A stretch of 64,000 bases of DNA from an uncultured Ignavibacteria bacterium (GTDB lineage Bacteria; Bacteroidota; Ignavibacteria; Tepidaquicellales; OLB5), in NCBI GenBank assembly GCA_937873695.1, contig CALMYL010000007.1, positions 1 through 64,000 of the forward strand. Direction: 5' to 3'. The notes beneath the pieces were generated by a model. That model was not told the origin of the DNA. It searched no databases and was given only the letters and a program-made list of their open reading frames with translations. Below are positions 9,522 to 16,833 of the stretch, piece after piece. The position numbers and the translations under genes were made by a program. How positions within the stretch are numbered: position 1 is the first letter of the stretch; each line of letters opens with the position of its first letter.

Positions 9522-11251
9522 AAAATGAAACAACTATGAAATATATTACCTGTGAAGAGACAGAACTCCTGGTAGATGATTACCTGGAAGGAATGATCTC
9601 GAACGAAAACAGGCAGCTTATGGAAGCGCATCTTAAAGGATGCACAAGCTGCAAAAAATACCTGGAAGAAACAGTTATCCTTATAGAAAAAACAAGCCTC
9701 ATAGCCGCCGAAGATGAAAAAGGCGAAAAGCTGCTTACCAAAGATAAACAGCAGGCAATGTGGAATTCCATTGAGGCTAAGATAAACGCCAAATTACCCG
9801 AGCATGACGATACACATATCTATAACATGAACGGGTTTGAGGATGAATACATTCCTGTAATAAACAACAGCGGCACAAAAGATATTAAATCAGGCAATGA
9901 TGCAATGCGCCGCTCAGCGTGGGGCAGTATGCGTTATTACTTCAGCGGCATAGCCGCGGTGCTTATCCTTGCGTTTGTTATTTACGGTGTTAACCGCTAC
10001 ATGAAAACCCGCGATAACGGAATTGAGCTTAACACCAATATAGTTGAAGTATCAGGCGGACCCAAATGGATGGTAACATCACTAAAGGGCAGTCCGATGA
10101 TTAACAACCTTGTGATGAAGGCAATTGATTCACTGGGCGTTGGCGGATTTATCACCACCGATGATTCATCAAAGGCTGAGCTTTACGTAGCAGGTTTGGG
10201 CAGCGTTATAATTGAGCCTAACAGCAGGGTTAAGCTAACAAAAAGCAGCAATGAAGAGCACCGCATACAGCTTGATTACGGCGCAATTGATGCAAGCATA
10301 AACGCGAAGCCGCGTACATTCTTTGTGGATGCGGGCACGGTTACAGCGGTTGATATGGGCTGCTCGTATAAATTTTCCGTCGATAAAGCAGGCGATGGCC
10401 TGCTGTATGTAAGGCAGGGCAAGGTTTCACTGGAATCCGCCGGCAGGGAATCACTGGTACCCGAAGGTAAGTTCTGCGTGACCAAACAGGATATAGGTCC
10501 GGGCACACCGTTCAGGGAAGACTCCTCACCTCAGCTTAAAAAAGCGCTGATGGAATTTGATTTCGGCAACTGCGGCGGTCAGTGCATAAAAACTATTCTG
10601 AATAATTCCAAAAAGACCGATGCCGTTACACTTGTGAACATGATGCCAAGGGTTGAAGAGCAGTACAGGTATGAAGTTTATAACAAGGTGGCAAATTACG
10701 TAGCTCCGCCAAGAGTTATACCGAGGGACAGTATTTCCAAGTTCAGCCGCGTTGAAGATATTGATGAGTGGGTAGATAAAATTATGGAAGAAGTGAATAT
10801 ACAGATAAAAGAAAATATGGCAAGGGTAGAAGAAAATATGAAGCAGTTCGATAACGAAAAGTGGCAGAAGGACTGGGAAAAGAACTGGAAGGATCACTCA
10901 AAGAAGAACTGGAATTTCAATTATGTGATACCTCCCGGCAACGATACAATGGAGTTCCTGTATAAGACAGGCGTTGAAGTATGGACACCCGAAGAGCAGC
11001 AGGAGCTTGAAGAGGATATGAAGGAAATGCAGGAAGAGCTTAAGATAGATAACGAAGAGTTCAAGAAAGAAATGGAAAAGGTTAAAGAAGAACTGAAGCG
11101 CGTTAACGAAAAGATAAAGATAGATATGGAAGAAGTGAAGAAGGAAGTTGAGCGCGAAAAAGAGCTGCACAAAAAGGAAATGGAAAAAGAGCGCAAGGAA
11201 TCTGAGAAGAACAGGAAACCCGAAGATACGGGTGATGATGATGATAATTAA
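9518..11251 (+). CDS. Anti-sigma factor: zinc finger, TM helix, FecR-like domain and coiled coil
   Basis: This 577-residue membrane protein is expected to hold the upstream sigma factor inactive. The N terminus has the zf-HC2 anti-sigma zinc finger: C12, then H38-x3-C42-x2-C45. One membrane helix lies near residues 143-163. A FecR-like periplasmic domain follows (about 195-320, including FVDAGTVTAVDMGCSYKF and LLYVRQGKVSLES). The last 170 residues are a long, highly charged coiled coil ending in a DDDD-rich tail. This makes it far longer than a usual zf-HC2 anti-sigma factor. The extra periplasmic part suggests a direct sensing role, which is an inference. Confidence 0.85.
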   Translation: MKNETTMKYITCEETELLVDDYLEGMISNENRQLMEAHLKGCTSCKKYLEETVILIEKTSLIAAEDEKGEKLLTKDKQQAMWNSIEAKINAKLPEHDDTHIYNMNGFEDEYIPVINNSGTKDIKSGNDAMRRSAWGSMRYYFSGIAAVLILAFVIYGVNRYMKTRDNGIELNTNIVEVSGGPKWMVTSLKGSPMINNLVMKAIDSLGVGGFITTDDSSKAELYVAGLGSVIIEPNSRVKLTKSSNEEHRIQLDYGAIDASINAKPRTFFVDAGTVTAVDMGCSYKFSVDKAGDGLLYVRQGKVSLESAGRESLVPEGKFCVTKQDIGPGTPFREDSSPQLKKALMEFDFGNCGGQCIKTILNNSKKTDAVTLVNMMPRVEEQYRYEVYNKVANYVAPPRVIPRDSISKFSRVEDIDEWVDKIMEEVNIQIKENMARVEENMKQFDNEKWQKDWEKNWKDHSKKNWNFNYVIPPGNDTMEFLYKTGVEVWTPEEQQELEEDMKEMQEELKIDNEEFKKEMEKVKEELKRVNEKIKIDMEEVKKEVEREKELHKKEMEKERKESEKNRKPEDTGDDDDN

Positions 11252-11332
11252 GGCAGAAGTAAAAAGGCAGAAGGCAAAAAAGGTGATTAGAAACTTCAAG
11301 AAAAAAATGGCAAATGTAATCCCGCCGGCGAA

Positions 11333-11387
11333 TCACCAAAGGTGATTCTTGCGGGACTTCGCCCCCAAGGGGCTTGAACGCAAAAAA
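11333..11387. repeat. Dispersed CCCGC...GGGGCTTGAACGC repeat
   Basis: A gcgggacttcgcccccaagg stretch followed by GGCTTGAACGCAAAA. A close copy lies at 34523-34578 after the DtxR-type gene. It follows a stop codon in both places. Confidence 0.5.
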
Positions 11388-11405
11388 TTATTAATTGAAA
11401 AATAT

Positions 11406-11435
11406 AACCCGCCTCGAAACGGCGGGTTTTTTATA
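11406..11435 (+). terminator. Intrinsic terminator after the anti-sigma gene
   Basis: The stem ACCCGCC/GGCGGGT with a short loop is followed by a T-run, about 160 bases after the stop of the sigma/anti-sigma operon. Confidence 0.6.
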
Positions 11436-11468
11436 ACCGGCTGAAACTGATATTGAAGCGCTCTGAAC

Positions 11469-11503
11469 AAAAAAAAGGACACCCGTGTAAGTGAGTCCTT
11501 TTA
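11469..11503 (-). terminator. Terminator-like hairpin for the leftward DUF2892 gene
   Basis: On the minus strand, AAAAGGAC pairs with GTCCTTTT around a 14-base loop and leads into Ts. It sits 25-55 bases past the stop of the gene that ends at 11526. Confidence 0.5.
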
Positions 11504-11525
11504 AATAAATCTGAATTTTGATTTG

Positions 11526-11723
11526 TTACTTATGTGACTGTTTTACGCTGCATGTGTTAGCCCCTATAATGGAATACAGCGGGCAGAAATTCATGAACGC
11601 TGTTAACAGCGGAACAATACCTATCAAACCGAACCATGATTTAAAATAAAATCCCGCGCCAATTATCAGTACTCCGAGTACTATCCTTATGACTTTATCT
11701 GCGCTTCCTACATTTGCTTTCAT
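11526..11723 (-). CDS. DUF2892 (YgaP-type) small membrane protein
   Basis: A 65-residue protein with two membrane segments (IRIVLGVLIIGAGFYF and FGLIGIVPLLTAFMNF) and the family's CPLYSIIGANTC ending, which matches the DUF2892 membrane module of YgaP. In YgaP the module is fused to a rhodanese domain; here it stands alone. It lies just downstream of a Crp/Fnr-type regulator on the same strand. A matching palindromic operator in the gap suggests direct control. Family membership is clear; the biochemical role (sulfur or redox related) is only suggested by relatives. Confidence 0.88.
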   Translation of the reverse strand: MKANVGSADKVIRIVLGVLIIGAGFYFKSWFGLIGIVPLLTAFMNFCPLYSIIGANTCSVKQSHK

Positions 11724-11799
11724 TTTACGACCCTCCCGGATGTTTAATTAGTGATATATTCTATTGATACAAAGATATACCATGCAGGCAGGATTATTG

Positions 11800-11814
11800 T
11801 GTGACATTATCACA
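11800..11814. promoter_or_regulatory. Crp/Fnr-type operator palindrome
   Basis: TGTGA-N5-TCACA is a symmetric 15 bp site in the 98 bp gap between the Crp/Fnr regulator gene and the DUF2892 gene, about 77-91 bases before the DUF2892 start. The half-sites match the Crp-family consensus. The spacer is one base shorter than the E. coli Crp site. Confidence 0.5.
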
Positions 11815-11821
11815 AAAGCAA

Positions 11822-12490
11822 TTAAGACCGCTTAGAATTGAGCTGTAAGTGATTGTTTATGATTATTTTGCCTCTGTCAAGGATAATCAGTTTTTCTTTT
11901 TCAAGATCCTTTAAGATACGGCTGACAACTTCTCTTGAGGTGCCAAGTTCAGAAGCAATTTCAAGGTGAGTGGCATTTAAAACGCCTCCGTTTGAATTGC
12001 TGATTATGTAATCAGCAATTCTTGTATCCATTTTGCGAAACGCAACTTCTTCAACAATTTCCATTACGTCAGAAAGTCTGGATGAGAGCAGGTCAAAGAA
12101 ATATTTTCTCCACGGGTCATATTGTTTAACAAACTCGCGAAGCAGTTCATTTGGAATGAGTATAGTTTCAATTTCTTCTTCAACTTCAGCTTCGGCGGGG
12201 AAAGTATTTTTGCTCATAATGCATGACGCTGTAAGAATACAGCTCTCGCCCTTTTCAAAGCGGTAGAGCGTTATCTCTCTTCCGGTTTCACCGGTTTTAA
12301 AAACACGAACTCTTCCTGAAAGAATAAATGCAAAGAAAGAACACGTATCACCCTTCAGGAAAATTGTTTCACCGGCTGGCAGTGTTTTTAAAATTGAATA
12401 CTGCCTGATGTTTTCGGTTTCGATATCCGATAGCGCACCTAAAAAAGGATAGGCGGACCTAAGCTTTTCGAGTATTTCGGGGGTTATCAT
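11822..12490 (-). CDS. Crp/Fnr family transcriptional regulator
   Basis: This 222-residue regulator has an N-terminal cyclic-nucleotide-binding fold (about 20-130; PAGETIFLKGDTCSFFAFILSGRVRVFK). A C-terminal winged helix-turn-helix follows (about 150-210; HLEIASELGTSREVVSRILKDLEKEKLI). The GESCILTASC segment places two cysteines in the sensor domain, as in a redox- or sulfide-linked subgroup of the family; this is inferred from resemblance. Its ATG overlaps the last base of the CHAD gene fragment upstream. A TGTGA-N5-TCACA site downstream suggests that it controls the DUF2892 gene. Confidence 0.92.
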   Translation of the reverse strand: MITPEILEKLRSAYPFLGALSDIETENIRQYSILKTLPAGETIFLKGDTCSFFAFILSGRVRVFKTGETGREITLYRFEKGESCILTASCIMSKNTFPAEAEVEEEIETILIPNELLREFVKQYDPWRKYFFDLLSSRLSDVMEIVEEVAFRKMDTRIADYIISNSNGGVLNATHLEIASELGTSREVVSRILKDLEKEKLIILDRGKIIINNHLQLNSKRS

Positions 12491-12996
12491 TATGCCTCAC
12501 CCGTGTTTTCGCTCATAGCGGCAATTATGCGGGCGCGGAAATTATTTTCGCTCCAAAGCTTCAGTTTGGCGCATAGCCCGGCATACAGTTCGCGCCTTTG
12601 TTTACGCAAATGCGCCACGCTGCTCCGCAGCTGCTTTGTGGATAGACGCTGATCGCCATCCTTTATGGTTTGATTAAACAGCCGCACTTCCTTCATATGC
12701 AGTGATATATCGGGGATCATTACATCAGCGTCGTGGACTTCGCCCATGAGGTCGAGGGAAAGTTTTACTTCATCCAGGCATAATTTAAAATCGGGGGCGA
12801 AACAGTATTCGCCAAGCTCCATAGCGTAACGCAGCGGCTTGCCCGCTTTGCGCATTTCATGCAATTGATTTTTCCGCAAAGGAAAATTTATCACCACCGG
12901 CGCAAATGATATAAAATCATCGAACATTTCGGGTATTACCTTCGCGAGATTTTCCTTTAATGATGATTTTTTCTTTATGGAGTATGTTTTTTTCAA
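12490..12996 (-). CDS. CHAD domain, C-terminal half (probable gene fragment)
   Basis: This 168-residue protein matches the second pseudo-repeat of a CHAD domain (LHEMRKAGKPLRYAMELGEYC, then GEVHDADVMIPD). CHAD proteins are helical and bind polyphosphate. The first half is encoded by the gene at 13113-13589, just upstream on the same strand. Together they make about one complete CHAD domain. The apparent start is a TTG with no ribosome-binding site, shortly after an in-frame TAG at 13027-13029. This fits a 3' fragment left after an insertion, although expression as a split protein is possible. Confidence 0.7.
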   Translation of the reverse strand: MKKTYSIKKKSSLKENLAKVIPEMFDDFISFAPVVINFPLRKNQLHEMRKAGKPLRYAMELGEYCFAPDFKLCLDEVKLSLDLMGEVHDADVMIPDISLHMKEVRLFNQTIKDGDQRLSTKQLRSSVAHLRKQRRELYAGLCAKLKLWSENNFRARIIAAMSENTGEA

Positions 12997-13048
12997 ATGA
13001 AAATTAACAACAATTTTTATAAATATCTAAATTTCGTTCAATCACTTT

Positions 13049-13104
13049 CACCACCCCGTCACGCCTGCGGCGTGCCTTCCCCTCCTTACAAAAGGAGGGG
13101 AGCT
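13049..13104 (-). repeat. Two-hairpin GC-rich element between the CHAD halves
   Basis: Minus-strand order: CCCCTCC/GGAGGGG hairpin, then a CACGCC/GGCGTG hairpin, then a GGGGTGG tail. It is the same element type as at 8762 and 34581. It fills much of the gap between the two CHAD open frames. Confidence 0.65.
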
Positions 13105-13112
13105 ATATGTAT

Positions 13113-13589
13113 TTACGAAAGATTTTCGGTAATAAAATTATTAAAATGCTCTTTGTATCCTGCTTTGTTCAGTGTGTTAATATGCTGAATAAGTAATTTT
13201 CGTTTCTGCTCGCGCTCAGCTTTTTTGCGGATAATGAGCAGATCAATTGCGCGCGTATCCTTATCACGTAATTCATTTTTCAGCTTTTCAGTTTTATCAA
13301 TGAATACATCATAATCCCTTACCTCACCAAGCGAGCGGATAAGCAGGCGCAGCTCATTGTATTCAGTTTTGAATTTTTTCTTCGGGAATATTCCGCGGAA
13401 CATTTTAAACACAGCCTGCACACGCCGCGAAGCGACGCGCATATCATGCAATGCCTCGATATCGCTGCCGTCAATTGTGCCCTGCTCATGCGCGGTCATT
13501 TCATCAAACCTTGTGCGCAGAATTTTGAGCAGGCTTACATCTAATGGGTGATTGGGATCAAGCCCCGGAATTTTTTTAGCTTTAGCCAT
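13113..13589 (-). CDS. CHAD domain, N-terminal half (probable gene fragment)
   Basis: This 158-residue protein carries the first CHAD half, with the signature HDMRVASRRVQAVFKMFRGIFP near residues 47-68 and LGEVRDYDVFIDKTEKL near 90-107. A full CHAD domain has two such halves in one chain; here the second lies in a separate frame at 12490-12996. The stop codon falls about ten bases before a dispersed repeat element. CHAD proteins bind inorganic polyphosphate and often localise to polyphosphate granules. Whether this half folds alone is unknown. Confidence 0.75.
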   Translation of the reverse strand: MAKAKKIPGLDPNHPLDVSLLKILRTRFDEMTAHEQGTIDGSDIEALHDMRVASRRVQAVFKMFRGIFPKKKFKTEYNELRLLIRSLGEVRDYDVFIDKTEKLKNELRDKDTRAIDLLIIRKKAEREQKRKLLIQHINTLNKAGYKEHFNNFITENLS

Positions 13590-13692
13590 TATTATGCAAA
13601 ATTAGTTATTTAACGCCTATTGTTTAAGGAATTAATTTGCCCTTTTAGAAATTGATAAAATTGATTAGTATTTTAAAATAAGGAGCTAAAAA

Positions 13693-13890
13693 ATGAACGA
13701 AAAAGTAAACGAATTGACGGTTGATGAGTTAAGGAACCTTATTTCAAACGTAGTGCAGGAAAAACTGGATGATATGCTTGAAGATGTGAAATTAATGCTT
13801 GATAGTGAATATGTAAATTCAATTAAAGAAGCCCGCGAAGAATACAAACAGGGTAAAGTAACAAGTATTGATGATATCCTAAGCACATAA
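13693..13890 (+). CDS. RelB-like antitoxin
   Basis: A 65-residue protein of the type found before RelE toxins: an N-terminal LTVDELRNLI helix and a C-terminal SIKEAREEYKQGKVTSIDDIL toxin-wrapping segment. A strong AAGGAG ribosome-binding site lies 7 bases before ATG. The toxin frame begins seven bases after its stop but is broken, so this may be an orphan antitoxin. The call rests on the motif plus the neighbouring RelE remains. Confidence 0.7.
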   Translation: MNEKVNELTVDELRNLISNVVQEKLDDMLEDVKLMLDSEYVNSIKEAREEYKQGKVTSIDDILST

Positions 13891-13896
13891 TGCGTA

Positions 13897-14144
13897 ATGT
13901 ATAAAGTATTATTCACAGATAAAGCAAAAAGAGATCTTAAGAAGTAAAATCCTGCATTACAGAAAGGATTATTGAGAAATTAAAAGAGTATTCAGAAAAT
14001 CCCTACGAGTATTCCCGCAAATTGAAGGATTCATCTATTGGTCAATACCGGTTCCGCATTGGAGATTACCGTGCTGCGTTTGATATTGATGGTGATAATA
14101 TTGTGATCTTAAGAATAAGAGACAGGAAAGAAATTTACAGGTAG
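13897..14144 (+). pseudogene. Broken RelE/ParE-family toxin gene
   Basis: From ATG at 13897 the frame reads MYKVLFTDKAKRDLKK and then meets TAA at 13945-13947. Downstream, after a one-base frame change in an A-run near 13963, it continues as RIIEKLKEYSENPYEYSRKL, QYRFRIGDYRAAFDI and IVILRIRDRKEIYR, ending at TAG 14142-14144. The joined product would be a typical RelE toxin of about 82 residues. There are thus two lesions, one nonsense and one frameshift. A sequencing or assembly error in the A-run could explain the frameshift but not easily the stop. Confidence 0.75.
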
Positions 14145-14170
14145 TACTCTATTGATAGATTAACTTTGTC

Positions 14171-14410
14171 CTAAATTCTCTTCATGTATGCTTTTTTTAA
14201 CATTCTGAATGCCAGTATCAATTCATCAATTTGTGCTAAACTGAAAATCGGTATCATGGCTACATCCATATCTTTGCTGTTTTCGCCTTCGGTAACCCAA
14301 ATAGTAGGTACAACTTCATCATTCCCAAAATCAATCACTATTTCATCTTTATCTCCATTTTTAATCTTTATCCACTCGTTTTTTCTTGAAGTTTCTTTGT
14401 GGTGTATCAT
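14171..14410 (-). CDS. Uncharacterised small protein
   Basis: A 79-residue acidic protein with no recognised family. It begins MIHHKETSRKNEWIKI, contains DEIVIDFGNDEVVPTIWV and ends in a helix (LAQIDELILAFRMLKKAYMKRI). It lies between the broken RelBE locus and the HigBA pair, about 50 bases downstream of HigA on the same strand, so it may be cotranscribed with it. No function is offered. Confidence 0.5.
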   Translation of the reverse strand: MIHHKETSRKNEWIKIKNGDKDEIVIDFGNDEVVPTIWVTEGENSKDMDVAMIPIFSLAQIDELILAFRMLKKAYMKRI

Positions 14411-14463
14411 ATTTTTCCCCTTTGTTACCTGGTTCCAATCTTTTATTTTTTATCACTTGAGTC

Positions 14464-14820
14464 TTAATACTCACGAATAAGTGTTTCAGCGGGTATATTA
14501 AGCTCTTTGTTCAATCTGCGAATCATAGGCAGACTTAACTTACGTTTGCCAGAGAGCACTTCTGATACACGGCTTTTATAACCAACGATCTTAGCCAGTT
14601 CTTTCCGGCTCAGGTTCATATGTTCCATACGGAATTTGATCGCTTCGATAGGATCAGGTGGTGGAATAGGGTAATGTTCATCTTCGTATTTTTCAACAAG
14701 AGTAACAAGTACCTCAAATTCATCACCCTGTGGTGTATTTTTTTTACAGCCCCAAAGCTGCTGTATTCGTTCTAAGGCATTTTCGTGATCCCTTTTGGTC
14801 TTAATCGGTTTTATTTTCAT
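14464..14820 (-). CDS. higA: HigA-type antitoxin with XRE helix-turn-helix
   Basis: The antitoxin and autorepressor of the HigBA pair. The C-terminal half is an XRE-type helix-turn-helix (MNLSRKELAKIVGYKSRVSEVLSGKRKLSLPMIRRLNKEL). The N-terminal part (MKIKPIKTKRDHENALERIQQLW) is the usual HigA opening. I chose the internal ATG at 14820 over an upstream one at 14847, because AAAGG sits just before it and family members start MKIKPI. This also places the start 10 bases after the toxin stop instead of overlapping it. Confidence 0.88.
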   Translation of the reverse strand: MKIKPIKTKRDHENALERIQQLWGCKKNTPQGDEFEVLVTLVEKYEDEHYPIPPPDPIEAIKFRMEHMNLSRKELAKIVGYKSRVSEVLSGKRKLSLPMIRRLNKELNIPAETLIREY

Positions 14821-14830
14821 TGTTCTGCCT

Positions 14831-15124
14831 TTATATGTTTTTGACATCTATTTTATCATATTCTTTATGAGTGCCTACAAACTTTATGTAAATAACCTGC
14901 CATTCAAAATCAATTTTAACTACAAGCCGGTAATTATTTCCTTTGATATTGAAAACAACCCTGTCATTTCCAACAATACTTGCACTTTTAGAAAAATATT
15001 TTACATCATTGAAGTTTTTCCAGTTCTCTTTTTTTGCTTCCGTATACCATGCAACAAGAGGCTGTTTGGCATCTTTATTTTTTGCCCAGAAATCTCTTAG
15101 TGTCTTCTTTGCTATTATCCTCAT
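14831..15124 (-). CDS. higB: HigB-type mRNA interferase toxin
   Basis: A 97-residue protein with the HigB (PF09907-type) pattern: MRIIAKKTLRDFWAK, the central DVKYFSKSASIVGNDRVVFNIKGNNYRLVVKIDF, and C-terminal IYIKFVGTHKEYDKID. HigB toxins cleave mRNA on the ribosome. The toxin gene comes first and the antitoxin second, as usual for hig loci. The reading frame is intact, in contrast to the RelE-like neighbour about 700 bases away. Confidence 0.9.
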   Translation of the reverse strand: MRIIAKKTLRDFWAKNKDAKQPLVAWYTEAKKENWKNFNDVKYFSKSASIVGNDRVVFNIKGNNYRLVVKIDFEWQVIYIKFVGTHKEYDKIDVKNI

Positions 15125-15209
15125 AATTATAACATCTAAATATAATTAAAAAGTTACCAATATGGTAACTAAAAATTTATATATAGTTGATTTTTTCCAC
15201 GTTAAAGAA

Positions 15210-15632
15210 CTATACTTTCTTCAATGCAATTTTTGCAAGGGGAGTAAGCTTTAATTTTTTTAATTCCTTTTCGGTGAAAATTTCTGCACCAAATGAATCA
15301 TTGCCGTCAGGCTCGCGTTTTAATTTATCGATATCTTTTGCCTCAGCTTTAAATATCACGCCCGTGTGGTGGAACTCCTCTTTTTTTGATTCATGCGTAT
15401 ATGCCTCAACGGTTATAAGCTTGTATGATTTAAGCTTAAGCCCGGTTTCTTCGGTAATTTCGCGCTTCAGGGTTTGCTCGGGTGTCTCGCCGAAATCGGT
15501 TTTCCCCCCGGGCAGGTCCCACCTGCCCTTAAACGGACCCTTACCTTTTTGAATAAGTATATATTTACCCTTATAAGTTAATACAGCGTAAACCCCGAAC
15601 CTCGTAGATTGTATTTGTTTTTTCTTTGTCAT
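15210..15632 (-). CDS. Nudix hydrolase
   Basis: A 140-residue Nudix enzyme with a complete Nudix box at residues 43-65 (G43, E49, R57-E58, E61-E62, G64). It hydrolyses a nucleoside diphosphate linked to another group; the substrate cannot be told from the sequence. The WDLPGG lead-in and small size resemble MutT/ADP-ribose-type housekeeping members. It stands alone, with dispersed repeats on its upstream side (15640-15790). Confidence 0.9.
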   Translation of the reverse strand: MTKKKQIQSTRFGVYAVLTYKGKYILIQKGKGPFKGRWDLPGGKTDFGETPEQTLKREITEETGLKLKSYKLITVEAYTHESKKEEFHHTGVIFKAEAKDIDKLKREPDGNDSFGAEIFTEKELKKLKLTPLAKIALKKV

Positions 15633-15939
15633 TTTTCCATCCTGAACACACTGCCGAAGGCAGTTGTGAAGGATCTCATCATTTTATTTTACTTTAAAAA
15701 AATAACGTGATATTAATTTGTATCAGCTCCCCTCCTTTCTTAAGGAGGGGAAAGAGGCGGACTGAAAGTCCGGCTCAGGGGTGGTATCATATTATCATAT
15801 TTATTTCGCTAGCCCACGACTTTCCTGTCTGTTTTTTCAGGAGTCGCGGGAAAATGGATTCAATTTCTTCAATAACTGTTTTGATGGTTTTAAATTCCGG
15901 CTTACCTGATGAGATACTTCACATCTGCTTTGCAGATGT
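15633..15939. other. Intergenic region with dispersed elements
   Basis: No gene is seen. The region holds a TGCCGAAGGCAGTTGTGAAGG...ATCTCATC repeat (about 15650-15680, reverse-related to the GAATGAGATCCTTC motifs near 1664 and 1769) and a two-hairpin element at 15725-15784 (stems CCTCC/GGAGG and GGACT/AGTCC, then a GGGGTGG tail). A further gcccacgactttcctg...caggagtcgcggg segment follows before the histone-deacetylase-fold gene. Confidence 0.5.
15725..15784 (+). repeat. Two-hairpin GC-rich element
   Basis: Plus-strand order: CTCCCCTCC/GGAGGGGA hairpin, GCGGACT/AGTCCGGC hairpin, CAGGGGTGG tail. Same architecture as at 8762, 13049 and 34581. Confidence 0.6.
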
Positions 15940-16833
15940 TCAGTATAATCTCTTCACCACCCTATACGTCCCCGCATATGCATCTACTGTATGCGAAATT
16001 GGATTTGAGTAACCGCCGCCTAAGCCGAGTGATACAGGTACACCGCGCGATTTGCACTCACCCAGCACAAGCCTGTCACGCTCCATTAATCCGGCGGGCG
16101 TTAGCGAGAGCCTGCCGAGCGAATCTGAGGAAAGAGGGTCAACCCCCGCCTGGTACAATATTATATCAGGCTTCCACTCAAAAATAGCAGGTAAATTTTT
16201 CTTAAGTAAGGATAAATATTCTTCATCACCCGTGCCATCGGCAAGCTCAACATCTATTGTAGAGGGAACCTTGGCAAAGGGGTAATTCTTCGCGCCGTGC
16301 ATACTGAAAATAAAAACATCGGGGTTACTACCAAGGATCCCTGAGTTACCGTTACCCTGATGCACATCCAGATCAATTATGGCGGCGCGGTGTATCATTC
16401 CGCATTTTATTAGGTGCAGTATCACAACGGCAAAATCATTGAATACGCAGAACCCTTCGCCGTAATCGCGGAAGGCGTGGTGAGTGCCCCCGGCAAGGTT
16501 ACCGCCTATGCCGCACTCAATGGCGCTCTGCGCCGAGCCGATGGCTCCGCCCACCGAAGCCAGTGAGCGGTAAAACAATTCTTTGCTCCATGGCAGACCG
16601 ATGCGGCGGATAATTTTAGGGTCAATGGTACCATTTGCAAATGAGTCGTAATATTCCCCTGAATGCGCAAGGGTTATTACATCACGCGGGGGAAGCTCGG
16701 GTTCATACAGTTCACCCGGCTTAAGGATGCCATCAGCCAGCAGTTTTTCCCGCAGCAAACGGTATTTTTCCATGGGGAACTTATGCCCTTCGGGCAGCGG
16801 AACAGTGTAATGATCTGAGTAGTATACTTTCAT
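15940..16833 (-). CDS. Histone deacetylase / acetoin-utilisation family amidohydrolase
   Basis: A 297-residue enzyme with the zinc-dependent deacetylase fold: GGTHHAF (tandem His) near residues 131-137, IDLDVHQGNG (zinc Asp and His) near 175, and YQAGVDPL (third zinc ligand) near 246. The GGGY loop also fits. In bacteria, relatives remove acetyl groups from small molecules or lysines; the substrate is unknown here. All catalytic motifs are intact. It is a single gene, followed and preceded by repeat-rich gaps. Confidence 0.92.
   Translation of the reverse strand: MKVYYSDHYTVPLPEGHKFPMEKYRLLREKLLADGILKPGELYEPELPPRDVITLAHSGEYYDSFANGTIDPKIIRRIGLPWSKELFYRSLASVGGAIGSAQSAIECGIGGNLAGGTHHAFRDYGEGFCVFNDFAVVILHLIKCGMIHRAAIIDLDVHQGNGNSGILGSNPDVFIFSMHGAKNYPFAKVPSTIDVELADGTGDEEYLSLLKKNLPAIFEWKPDIILYQAGVDPLSSDSLGRLSLTPAGLMERDRLVLGECKSRGVPVSLGLGGGYSNPISHTVDAYAGTYRVVKRLY

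Noticed and set aside
10526-11299. Hydrophobic minus-strand frames opposite the anti-sigma coiled coil
   Set aside because: Antisense of Glu/Lys-rich codons gives Phe/Leu/Ser-rich pseudo-membrane protein; an artefact.
12997-13188. Small plus-strand frame between the CHAD halves
   Set aside because: It reads through the two-hairpin element and has no ribosome-binding site.
15187-15552. Plus-strand frame opposite the Nudix gene
   Set aside because: Shadow of a gene with an intact Nudix box.
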